Both the position numbers and the translations under genes were made by a program. Positions 1 through 6,772 of a stretch of DNA of 64,000 bases are shown in pieces. The notes under the pieces were generated by a model, which worked only from the letters and a program-made list of their open reading frames with translations, had not been told where the DNA came from and searched no databases. Numbering within the stretch: position 1 is the first letter of the stretch; the number at the start of each line of letters is the position of its first letter. Source of the DNA: DASQPA01 sp963757335 (lineage in GTDB: Bacteria; Acidobacteriota; Thermoanaerobaculia; Multivoradales; UBA5704); contig CAVWRJ010000008.1 in assembly GCA_963757335.1 (NCBI GenBank), positions 930,001 to 994,000 on the forward strand. The letters are read 5' to 3'.

Positions 1-1
1 C

Positions 2-70
2 TACATCCGCGGCCCCGAAGGACTTCTCATCGGGCTCGCCGAGGAGCTCAAGTCCCGTGATCCCGCGTAG
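2..70 (+). CDS. VOC (glyoxalase/bleomycin-resistance) family protein, C-terminal fragment
   Basis: Only the last 22 codons and the stop lie in the window. The peptide reads YIRGPEGLLIGLAEELKS, the usual final beta-strand of VOC proteins, where a D/G-P-E-G turn carries the last metal-ligand region. The stop is 25 bases before the DinB start, so the two may be co-transcribed. The call rests on this short motif alone. Confidence 0.55.
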   Translation, partial: YIRGPEGLLIGLAEELKSRDPA

Positions 71-95
71 GCGCGGCGAGAATAGGAGCGAATCG

Positions 96-545
96 ATGCC
101 TATCCTGGAGCATCTCTTTCTTGTCGGCGAATTCCCCGAGCGAGCCCGCCTACTTAAAGGGTTAACGCTTGAGCAAGTCACGCTCCGCCCGGACGGCGCG
201 TCGCACTCGATCTACGAGGAACTGTGGCACGTCGTGTCGTACCAGCAGAGCATCATCGAGCCGGGCGAGCCCGCCGAATCAACCGGCGACTATTACCCAA
301 TCGCGGCGCCCGAAGACGAGAAGGAATGGCGTGACTTGGTTCAAGTGTTCCTGAACGGCGCTCGCGCCGCGGCAGCGTTGGGGCAGACGCCGGAGCGGTT
401 GGCACTCGAAGTACAGCCAGGCGTGACACTCGCTGATGAACTGGCGAGTGTGGCGGTACACAACGCATATCACCTTGGGAAGATTGTGGCGTTGCGGCAG
501 CGGATCGGCGCGTGGCCGCCTCCGGCAGAGTCGGGCGAGTCGTAA
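96..545 (+). CDS. DinB family protein
   Basis: A 149-residue protein of the DinB/YfiT-like four-helix-bundle fold, whose members bind a metal through three histidines and often act as thiol-dependent transferases. Visible are the early H (LEHLFLVGEF), the mid H in YEELWHVVSYQQ, and the late H in AVHNAYHLGKIVALRQ, which fit the three ligands. The ATG at 96 was chosen over an upstream one at 57 because an AGGAG lies 9 bases before it. The substrate cannot be predicted. It converges on the IS-interrupted gene that ends at 616. Confidence 0.8.
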   Translation: MPILEHLFLVGEFPERARLLKGLTLEQVTLRPDGASHSIYEELWHVVSYQQSIIEPGEPAESTGDYYPIAAPEDEKEWRDLVQVFLNGARAAAALGQTPERLALEVQPGVTLADELASVAVHNAYHLGKIVALRQRIGAWPPPAESGES

Positions 546-615
546 CCGCTCCCGCCCGGAAGGCAATCGAGCGGGAGGAGCGCCCGGAGGGCGCCCTCCC
601 ACTCCGGTCTCCCGA

Positions 616-654
616 TTACGCCGTCTGCCTGCGCGCGCGGATTCGCCCGACCTG
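616..654 (-). pseudogene. 3' end of the gene split by the IS21 element
   Basis: Joining the reverse strand across the IS (removing the element and one copy of the ACCTG duplication) keeps the frame of the gene starting at 3353 and gives a tail GRIRARRQTA followed by a TAA at 616-618. This piece is therefore the original C-terminus, now separated from its gene by 2.35 kb. The restored frame supports the insertion boundaries. Confidence 0.6.
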
Positions 655-746
655 TGTAGAGCGCCACGCCAGACTTGAGCTAAGGCGACACCAAGTCTTA
701 CGACCTGGTGAGCCATGGGCGATGCTTCCGGTAGGGAGGGTCGTGC

Positions 747-2017
747 ATGGCGCCCAAGCTAAGTCTGGAGGCACGCATGACGATCATCGAGTTGCTGCGG
801 CGGGGCTGGTCGCGAGTGGCGATCGCCAAGTCGCTGGGAGTCACGGAGGGTTCGGTCCGCTATCACGATCGCCGTCGCCAAGAAGGCAAGAGCGACGGTC
901 GGGTGGGCCGGCAGCAGCACCGTTTAGCGGCGTTGTCGACGGAAGTAGAAGCATGGCTGTCGGCGGAGGCGAGCCGGCGAGAGCGATTGAATCTTGGGGC
1001 GTTGCACGAATACCTGGTGGTCGAGCACGGCTATACAGGAAGTTTGCGATCGGTGCAGCGTTACTTCCGGCTCACCATGCGCCGCCGCGCTTACGAGCTC
1101 GGCGGCGGGTGGAGACACCGGCAGGCGCCCAGGGCCAGGCGGACTGGGCTTTCTTTTCGGAGGTCGTGGTAGCTCGGCGAGCCGTGGATTTGCTGGGCTT
1201 CCATCTTCAGCTGTCCTGGTCACGCTTCGCTGCTCTGGTATGGGCTCTGCGCAAAGATCAGTTGTCCTGGCAGGAAGCGCACATCGCGGCGTTGACGCGG
1301 CTGGGCGGCGTTCCCGCCTGCATCCGGGTGGACAACGAGAAGACGGCGGTAGTGCGGGGAGCCGGTGCCTGGGGTGAGCACAATCCGGCGTACGAGCGGT
1401 TCGCCCAACGGGCTCGTTTCCACATCGACCTCTGCCCGCCGCGGGCCCCAGAGGCCAAGGGCAAGATCGAACGGCGGATTCGCGACCATCGGCACTGGCT
1501 CGATCCGCGATGCCGCGAGTGGGACAGCCTGGAGGAGCTCCAGGTTTGGACGGATGGACAGGTGCGATGTCGCGCCGAGCGTCGCCAGTGCCCGTCTACC
1601 GGCGGCTCCGTGCTCGAGGCGTGGGAGCAGGAGCGGCCGCTCCTGGGCGAGCTCGTGGCCCTACCTCGCCCCTTCGACGTGGTGGTCCGCCGCCGAGTGG
1701 CCCACGACTGTACGGTTCATTTCGAGGGGCGTGCCTACTCGGTTCCCTTCGCACTGCTGGAGAGGGAGGTGGAGATCTACGGCTGCTCCGGCGAAGTGGA
1801 GATCCGCCACGAGGGAGATTTGGTGGCGACCCACCCCCGTGGTACGCCGGAGCTCCTCGTCCTCAACCCGGCTCATTTCGAGGGCGAGCCGACCGACCGG
1901 GTGCTGCCGCCAACTCCCTTGGGGCGGATGGGCCAGCGGTTGGCGGAAATCGCCGCGATGGAGCCAGAGAAACGGCCCCTCGACCTCTACGCGGCGTGTG
2001 CGGAGGTGGCACGATGA
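747..2017 (+). pseudogene. istA: IS21 transposase IstA, frameshifted
   Basis: IstA is the DDE transposase of IS21 elements. The N-terminal part (747 to about 1100) has a helix-turn-helix (LLRRGWSRVAIAKSLGVTEGSV). The catalytic core continues in the -1 frame to 2017 with ETPAGAQGQADW (first Asp), IRVDNEKT (second Asp) and APEAKGKIER (Glu). The crossover lies between about 1085 and 1110, in a run of CGG/GGC repeats. IstA is normally a single frame, so this is either a real disabling indel or a sequencing error. I see no slippery heptamer supporting programmed shifting. The start at 747 is the ATG after which homology begins. Confidence 0.85.
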
Positions 2018-2790
2018 GCGCTGCGAAGCCTCGCGTCGACCTCGACATCACCCGGGAACGGCTGCAGCGACTGGGCCTGGTCCATGCCGCCGAACAACTC
2101 GGCGAGCGGGTTACCGCCGCCGTCAAGGAGACTTTTTCCCCTCATCGTTTCCTCGACGAGCTGCTCGACGCCGAGCTTTGCGCCCGCGAAGAACGACGCG
2201 TGCGAACCGCCTTGCGCCTCTCGGGGCTACCGCTCGGCCAGACTCTCGCCAACTTTGACTTCAGTTTCCAGCCGTCGGTGGATAGGAGCCGTATCGAGAC
2301 CCTGGCCACCTGCGCCTGGATCCGCGAGGGCTTCACGCTTCTGCTCCAGGGACCGCCCGGTGTCGGCAAGACCCACCTCGCCGTCGCTTTGGGGGTCAAG
2401 GCCGTGGAGAACGGCTTCTCGGTGGCCTTCTTTCGCCTCGAAGAGCTGCTGCTGGCCCTCAAACGGGACGGCGACCTACCAGCGTCTCGGCTGCGCCGAC
2501 GCAAGCACAACAACGTCTCTCTGGTCATCGTCGACGAGGTGGGGTTCGAGGTGATGAGCCGGCAAGAAGCCAGTCTCTTCTTCCGTCTGGTGAGCTACCG
2601 CTACGGTCGGGGCAGCCTCCTGATCACCACCAATAAGGGGATTCGGGATTGGCCCGAGGTACTCGCTGGAGACGAGATCCTGGCGACCGCGATCCTCGAT
2701 CGGCTGCTCCACCACAGCCATGTCCTCAACATCAAAGGCCGGAGTTACCGGCTGCGCGATCTCGAGCGGGCAGTGGAGCGGGCGGAGTGA
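2014..2790 (+). CDS. istB: IS21 helper ATPase IstB
   Basis: A 258-residue AAA+ ATPase of the IstB/DnaC type, which assembles on target DNA and stimulates IstA. Walker A is GPPGVGKTH near residue 112, Walker B is LVIVDEVGF near residue 170, and a sensor-like LLITTNKG follows. Its ATG overlaps the istA stop (ATGA at 2014-2017), the usual translational coupling in IS21 elements. The length is normal and the frame intact. Confidence 0.93.
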   Translation: MSAAKPRVDLDITRERLQRLGLVHAAEQLGERVTAAVKETFSPHRFLDELLDAELCAREERRVRTALRLSGLPLGQTLANFDFSFQPSVDRSRIETLATCAWIREGFTLLLQGPPGVGKTHLAVALGVKAVENGFSVAFFRLEELLLALKRDGDLPASRLRRRKHNNVSLVIVDEVGFEVMSRQEASLFFRLVSYRYGRGSLLITTNKGIRDWPEVLAGDEILATAILDRLLHHSHVLNIKGRSYRLRDLERAVERAE

Positions 2791-3006
2791 TCGAGCAGCT
2801 CGCCCATCTGGCGATTCGGCCGCCCTGGGAGGGGCTCCGGCCTGCCCCCACCCCAACCCCCGGCCTCCGCCCCTCCCAGGGCCGAGGAGCCTCTATGCCT
2901 CCCCCTACGGTCTTCCCCCGGGGACCGCCGGCCACCCCCTAATACCCCCGACACCCTCGGAACAGTAGGTGTCGCCTTAGCTCGTAAAGGTAGGTGTCGC
3001 TTGACA

Positions 3007-3353
3007 ACCTGCTCCTCCGCGCCCGGACCGGCGGCGTCGAGAAGGGTGGCGAGCGCCCACGGCGAACGGACGATCGCCTCAAGCAGATGGAGCCCCTCGG
3101 CCCATCGCGGCTCGTACCGGTCGAGCCACCCGGCGACCTGCGGCCCCTGCTCGCCGTACACCGCGATCAGCGGGAAGCCCTCCGTCGCCGGCTCTTCCTT
3201 GAGATAGAAGAGCGGCTCGCGGTCGATCGCCGGCAGGAGCACGGAGAGAAGTTGCGCCGTTTCGAGATGCCACAGCACCCCGACCGGCGGATCGCCGACG
3301 GCGAGATCCTCCCAGATCCGGAGGATGGCGACCGCCCCCGGCCGCCCCGCTCA
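3007..3353 (-). pseudogene. Unknown gene, 5' part, interrupted near its end by the IS21 element
   Basis: The reading frame from ATG 3353 (MSGRPGAVAILRIWEDLAV) runs 115 codons to the IS boundary. As it stands it reads on into IS sequence and gains a foreign tail. Removing the IS and one ACCTG copy restores a protein of about 125 residues ending at 616. I do not recognise the family. It is soluble-looking, rich in Leu/Glu/Pro, with a segment FYLKEEPATEGFPLIAVYGEQGP. Only about the last 10 residues were displaced, so residual function is possible. Confidence 0.45.
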
Positions 3354-3358
3354 TGTCG

Positions 3359-3387
3359 TTGACGCGTCTGGTGCCCGGGAGTTAAGA
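3359..3387 (+). promoter_or_regulatory. Candidate sigma-70 promoter upstream of the cassette
   Basis: TTGACG at 3359-3364, a 17-base spacer and TTAAGA at 3382-3387. It points into the region holding the attC-like site and the nuclease gene at 3544. It overlaps the 5' end of the divergent split gene. Sequence match only. Confidence 0.3.
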
Positions 3388-3466
3388 TCTCCTCTAAATG
3401 TTGTGGATAGGTGGCTCATGCTTCGCTTGCTGGAGTAGGGTTGGCTGCCTTAGCGACAAGGGGGCC

Positions 3467-3529
3467 GCCGGAAAACCCCGGTGTTGCACCGGACGGCAAC
3501 CCACCGGTGAACACCATACCGTTGGCTGC
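3467..3529 (+). other. attC-like palindrome upstream of the nuclease cassette
   Basis: GGTGTT (3480-3485), a single extra G (3486) and CACCGG (3487-3492) pair with CCGGTG AACACC (3504-3515) around an 11-base loop. This is a stem with one extrahelical base, as in attC L boxes. GTTGGCTGC at 3521-3529 sits in the R' position, five bases beyond the stem. The partner R'' box is degenerate (GCCGCCGG at 3467-3474 instead of GCC-AAC-GG). A second copy of GTTGGCTGC lies 81 bases upstream at 3440. The loop and stem share CACCGGACGGC and CCGGTGA with the site at 4626-4684, which supports common origin. Confidence 0.5.
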
Positions 3530-4677
3530 ATCGAGTTCAAGAGATGGTAAATCCTAGTTCATGGATTGCTAGATGGAACCGTGGGGAAATCTCTGCCAGG
3601 GAGTTCGTTCTCAGCCGCGGCAGCGTTTTGTCCACCCTTCTAAACTCTAGGAACCTAGGGATGTCGCCAAGTTTCGTAGGCGGTGTAATTAGCTACTTGG
3701 AGCAGAACCCGAAGTTTTTTGAAAACGATAGGGAATTTGCAGACTATATAGATTTTCTTTTGACCTCTGATCTTGTAGCGGCTAAAAGGAGGGGTTCGCC
3801 TGTGGCTGGGCTTTTTGCTGTCGAGGCAGAGGAAAATAACCTTAGTCGCCTAGAGCTACTTGAAATGTTGGAGAGCATGGAAAAGGAAGAGTTGGCAGAA
3901 GGCAGGTCTCCTGTCCGGCCGGATCCTCAGACCGACCGCTTGGTAGCGATTCCGACTCTAGGACCCGATGGGCTTTTCTCCGGAGACTGGAATCAATCTG
4001 TTGATAATATTGGGAAAATTGTTGCGTCCATTGGTGAAACAGATCCGTTGCTTGCCCGATTTGCGGTTCTAAGACTATTTGGAGAGCTAAGGCTGGCCGA
4101 GATCTCGGAGAGGTTGTCGCTTTCTCTAGGCGAGGTGCGCAGGGATTGGGAGCGGTTGAAGGAAGTAATCAATGTTAATTGTAAGCGAGCATCTCCCATT
4201 GTCGTTCTTCCTATTGAGAGCAATCTTCTCAAGGCTCTACGCCGCGATCCAAAGCTGTTGAAGTCGCTTGACTGGCGCACCTTTGAAATTGTTCTTTCCT
4301 CAATATTAGAGCGCCTTGGCTTCGAAATCGAACTTCAACGTGGGACAAAGGATGGCGGTATTGATATTTTTGCCTTAAAGTGTGATCCTGCTCTTGGGGC
4401 GCATCGCTACTTAATCCAGGCTAAGCGCTGGTCGCACAGGGTAGGGATCGAGCCAGTTCGCGAACTGCTATTCCTACAGTCGCACCACCGTGCTTCCAAG
4501 GCTTGCCTTGCTACAACAGCTACGTTCTCGCGAGGAGCATGGCGGCTTGCCGAAGAATATCGCTGGCAATTAGAGCTTCGTGACCTGCATGGACTTCAAG
4601 ACTGGCTCGGAATGGCATTGGGAGAGGGCTAACCTACGCTCCACCGGACGGCCACGCCGCCGGTGAGCTGATTGCCG
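3522..4677 (+). mobile_element. Putative integron gene cassette carrying an Mrr-like nuclease
   Basis: Bounds follow the cassette rule of cutting after the G of each GTT core site (3521 and 4677). The unit holds one gene, whose start is 22 bases from the left boundary and whose TAA stop lies inside the R'' box of the right site. That is the normal compact cassette layout. The gene is visibly AT-richer, with ATA, TTT and TTG codons rare in its neighbours. No integron integrase is in the window, so this would be a cassette remote from its integrase or a CALIN-type remnant. Confidence 0.6.
3544..4632 (+). CDS. Mrr-like PD-(D/E)XK restriction endonuclease protein with HTH-like middle domain
   Basis: A 362-residue protein. 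Residues about 235-350 form an Mrr_cat-type endonuclease fold: DWRTFEIVLSSILERLGFEIELQ, then the catalytic Asp in TKDGGIDIFALK, then the QxK motif in YLIQAKRWSHRVGIEPVREL. Residues about 160-200 (LARFAVLRLFGELRLAEISERLSLSLGEVRRDWERL) look like a sigma-region-4-type helix-turn-helix. The first 110 residues are helical and unrecognised. Mrr-family enzymes cut modified DNA or act in phage defence, and no partner methylase or helicase is adjacent. No clear ribosome-binding site precedes the ATG at 3544. Low GC content marks it as acquired. Confidence 0.8.
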   Translation: MVNPSSWIARWNRGEISAREFVLSRGSVLSTLLNSRNLGMSPSFVGGVISYLEQNPKFFENDREFADYIDFLLTSDLVAAKRRGSPVAGLFAVEAEENNLSRLELLEMLESMEKEELAEGRSPVRPDPQTDRLVAIPTLGPDGLFSGDWNQSVDNIGKIVASIGETDPLLARFAVLRLFGELRLAEISERLSLSLGEVRRDWERLKEVINVNCKRASPIVVLPIESNLLKALRRDPKLLKSLDWRTFEIVLSSILERLGFEIELQRGTKDGGIDIFALKCDPALGAHRYLIQAKRWSHRVGIEPVRELLFLQSHHRASKACLATTATFSRGAWRLAEEYRWQLELRDLHGLQDWLGMALGEG

Positions 4678-4684
4678 TTAGCCC
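4626..4684 (+). other. attC site (59-bp integron recombination site)
   Basis: Outer arms GGGCTAAC (4626-4633) and GTTAGCCC (4677-4684) are perfectly inverted. Inside, GCTC (4638-4641), an unpaired C (4642) and ACCGG (4643-4647) pair with CCGGT GAGC (4660-4668) across a 12-base loop. Between the outer and inner pairs both strands are unpaired (4634-4637 and 4669-4676). This is the R box, unpaired central spacer, L box with extrahelical base and terminal loop order of attC sites, at the classical length. The core GTTAGCC deviates from GTTRRRY at one position. It overlaps the nuclease stop codon. Confidence 0.7.
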
Positions 4685-4755
4685 AGGCTTTAGATGCCAG
4701 GCGCCTCTTGGAAGGAGCGCAGGTGATGCGGATCGGCGACTCGAAGTAAGGCAGC

Positions 4756-5218
4756 GCCGTTCGCGTCCTGCTGCCCATGATTCGGGTCCTGCCGGGGGTG
4801 ATTCGCGTCCTGCAGCCGACAGCTCGCGTCCCGCAGCCCCTCGGCACCTCCTGGCAGCGCTCCGGGGAGGGCTCTCTGGTCACGCGCTTCCCCTCGTAGT
4901 GTCCGGCTTGCGTCCGACAGAACTCTACGAGGCCCCTTTTGGGACGTGACTCCCCCCTTCTGGACGCGAAGAGGACCACTTCGGACACGAGAATGAACAT
5001 TTTGGACCGCGGAAAGCTCTTTTTCGAGTCCGAAGAGAGCTGTTTCGGGCTCCGGTGTGAGCCCTGCTGACTCCGGAAAGAGCTTTCCTGACTCGGCCCA
5101 GCTCTTTCCGGAGGCGTGGGAGAGCTTTTCGGGCGCGAACACGCGCACTCCAGGCTCCCGCGAGCTCTCTTTCGCGTCCAAAGTGAGGGGGCTTGCGTCC
5201 TATGGGAGGCTGTCATGG
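4756..5218. repeat. Array of about 22 degenerate 21-bp tandem repeats (array A)
   Basis: Cutting from 4756 in steps of 21 bases keeps phase to 5218. Early units share TTCGCGTCCTGC; later ones share CGGAAAGAGCT-TTCC-GA with an AGAGCT core. On the reverse strand the units read as heptads such as SGKSWAE, SGKLFPE and SQKGPRR. Identity between units is low, so the array is old or under selection only for period. An open reverse frame of 163 codons exists, but it has no ribosome-binding site or recognisable domain, so I do not call it a gene. The array fills the gap between the nuclease cassette and the Uma2 gene. Confidence 0.75.
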
Positions 5219-5289
5219 CGCTATCGGCTCTTTTCGGGGCCCTCAGGGCTCTCGTTCTTCCCCTTCAAGGGCTGCTCGTAAAGCAGGAA

Positions 5290-5311
5290 GGGCGCTCTCG
5301 CAGGAGCGCCC
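5290..5311 (-). terminator. Hairpin downstream of the Uma2 gene
   Basis: GGGCGCTC (5290-5297) and GAGCGCCC (5304-5311) form an 8-bp perfect stem with a 6-base loop, 40 bases past the Uma2 stop on its coding strand. The following sequence there, TTCCTGCTTT, is only weakly T-rich, so termination is plausible but not assured. Confidence 0.4.
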
Positions 5312-5350
5312 CTCGACCCACCGCGGCTCAATCTGCAAGACCCACTTACA

Positions 5351-6106
5351 CTAGCGGCCTTCGCGGAGGCGGAGGATCTCTTTCCGGAGCTTCCGGACCT
5401 CCTCCTCCGCGGCCAGTCGCGCGAGCCGCTCCTGTTCTGCGTTCTCCTCTGCAGCCTGGCGCGCGAGCCGCTCCTGTTCGGCGTTCTCCTCTGCAGCCTC
5501 AGCGTCTTCCTCCGCGGCCTCCCGTGCCCTCGCCTCCTCGTCGGCCCAGAGGAGCGGCTTGCCGGTCGCGGCGTCCCGCAGCCGCAGCCGGTCCCCCTCG
5601 GGTTCAAGCCGCAAGCCCGTCGTCCGGCTGAGGAGCGCTCCGTCTTCCTGGGCGGAGAGGGGCTCGTAGCGTCCGTTCACTAGCCGGTAGCCCTGGAGCC
5701 GGGGACGCAGGTACTCCCCCAGGGGATCGAATAGGAAGTACTCCTCGATCCCCAGCCGCTCGTAGAGCCCCTTCTTGAGCTTCAAGTCTTCGCTGCGAGT
5801 GCTGGCGGAGGTCACCTCGACGACCAGCGAGGGGGTCCTCTCCTCCCAGAGCTTGTAGGTGCGCCGGACCCGCTTGTCCACCCCGTGGACGAGGAACACG
5901 TCGGGAGCCACCGAGGCTTTGGGGTTGCCCTCGACGTAGTAGAACATCATGTTGCCCCAGGCGTAGACGTCAGGCACGTCGGCATAGCGCTGCTCCAGCG
6001 TGTGGAACAGGTCGAGCATCACTCGGGCATGAACCTGGGTCTCCGCCATGGGCCGGCCGTCGGACTCCGGGTAGTGAATGGGGCGCGAGAGCGCAATCGC
6101 GGTCAT
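5351..6106 (-). CDS. Uma2 family (DUF820) restriction-endonuclease-fold protein with coiled C-terminus
   Basis: A 251-residue protein. Residues 1-180 match the Uma2/DUF820 fold: ETQVHARVMLDLFHTLEQRY, then SVAPDVFLVHG, PSLVVEVTSASTRSED (core Asp/Glu), and LKLKKGLYERLGIEEYFLFDP. These proteins resemble PD-(D/E)XK nucleases and are abundant in cyanobacteria and Acidobacteria, with unclear roles. The last 70 residues are a charged coiled coil containing two tandem AAEENAEQERLAR units. Start 6106 has GGAGG 8 bases upstream; an earlier start at 6178 lacks one. Confidence 0.82.
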   Translation of the reverse strand: MTAIALSRPIHYPESDGRPMAETQVHARVMLDLFHTLEQRYADVPDVYAWGNMMFYYVEGNPKASVAPDVFLVHGVDKRVRRTYKLWEERTPSLVVEVTSASTRSEDLKLKKGLYERLGIEEYFLFDPLGEYLRPRLQGYRLVNGRYEPLSAQEDGALLSRTTGLRLEPEGDRLRLRDAATGKPLLWADEEARAREAAEEDAEAAEENAEQERLARQAAEENAEQERLARLAAEEEVRKLRKEILRLREGR

Positions 6107-6228
6107 CGGGAACCTCCAACTCCGGAAGGCACGTCCTCTGGGGAGAAATACCTGCCGGAACGGTTGAGAGTCTAGCACGGCGCCGCGGCTGTGGATCGCA
6201 ACTCCAGATGGACTGCTATGCTTCCCGA

Positions 6229-6723
6229 ATGACGGGACGGAACCCTCGAACGCGCCGGACGGCGATCCTCCCCGCCGTCGTCCTCCTGTCTCTCCTCCTG
6301 GGCGGCTGTGTCCGGCATTTCTTCCAGGATCCCAAGGTCCAGCTCCGGGAAGCGACGATCGCCGGCCTGTCGAGCAGCGGTGCCGATCTCGTTCTCGACT
6401 TCGATGTCGCCAACCCCAACCGGGTGAGACTCCCTTTGAGCGGCGTCGACTACCAGGTCTGGGTCAACGGCGAGCGTTTCCTCGTGGGCACGGAGACGAA
6501 CCGGGTCGACATCCCCGCCCATGGCGCCGCCCGGGTGACCCTGCCGGTGACGATCCGCTACGACGACTTCCTCCGCGTGTTGAAAAGCCTCAAGGACCAC
6601 CCCCGGCCGGCGTACGACATCGAGGCCGAGTTCCGCTTCGACGTGCCGGTCGTGGGAATCGTGCGGGTGCCGGTCCGCGAGCACCGGGTGATCCCCATCC
6701 CCGAGCTCAAGCTCCACCTCTAA
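6229..6723 (+). CDS. LEA type 2 (WHy domain) lipoprotein
   Basis: A 164-residue lipoprotein. A basic start (MTGRNPRTRR) and hydrophobic stretch end in the lipobox LLGGC near residue 26, so the mature protein would be lipid-anchored. The rest is a single WHy/LEA-2 beta-sandwich: VQLREATIAGLSSSGADLVLDFDVANPNRVRLPLSGVDY is the diagnostic first half. Such proteins are linked to desiccation or envelope stress, with no known enzymatic role. An alternative in-frame start at 6208 adds seven residues. The next gene follows 50 bases later. Confidence 0.8.
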   Translation: MTGRNPRTRRTAILPAVVLLSLLLGGCVRHFFQDPKVQLREATIAGLSSSGADLVLDFDVANPNRVRLPLSGVDYQVWVNGERFLVGTETNRVDIPAHGAARVTLPVTIRYDDFLRVLKSLKDHPRPAYDIEAEFRFDVPVVGIVRVPVREHRVIPIPELKLHL

Positions 6724-6772
6724 ACGCCGTCGGGAGGAGGAACTTCGACGCTCCTTTTGCGTAGGAGAAGGC

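Larger units (their letters stand above)
655..3006 (+). mobile_element. IS21-family insertion sequence with 5-bp target duplication
   Basis: The element carries istA and istB in the standard order with overlapping stop and start. Both ends begin TGT when read inward (655-657 and the complement of 3004-3006), followed by similar AGCG-CAC sequence. An internal 16-bp perfect inverted repeat lies at 677-692 and 2968-2983 (GAGCTAAGGCGACACC and complement). Multiple internal terminal repeats are typical of IS21. ACCTG flanks the element at 650-654 and 3007-3011, a 5-bp target duplication within the range of the family. The 170 bases between istB and the right end hold no gene. Intact ends and duplication suggest a recent insertion, although istA is frameshifted as read. 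Confidence 0.9.

Noticed and set aside
1080..1172. Programmed -1 frameshifting in istA
   Set aside because: No X-XXY-YYZ slippery heptamer or clear stimulatory hairpin is present, and IS21 istA is normally one frame.
3440..3529. attI site of an integron platform
   Set aside because: The region has a strong attC-like palindrome rather than a simple attI with direct IntI-binding repeats, and no intI gene is visible. A decayed attC fits better.
4690..5181. A 163-codon reverse frame through array A
   Set aside because: It exists because a 21-base period preserves frame. It has no ribosome-binding site, promoter or recognisable fold.
4756..5218. CRISPR array
   Set aside because: The unit is 21 bases with no constant-repeat plus unique-spacer structure, and no cas gene is nearby.
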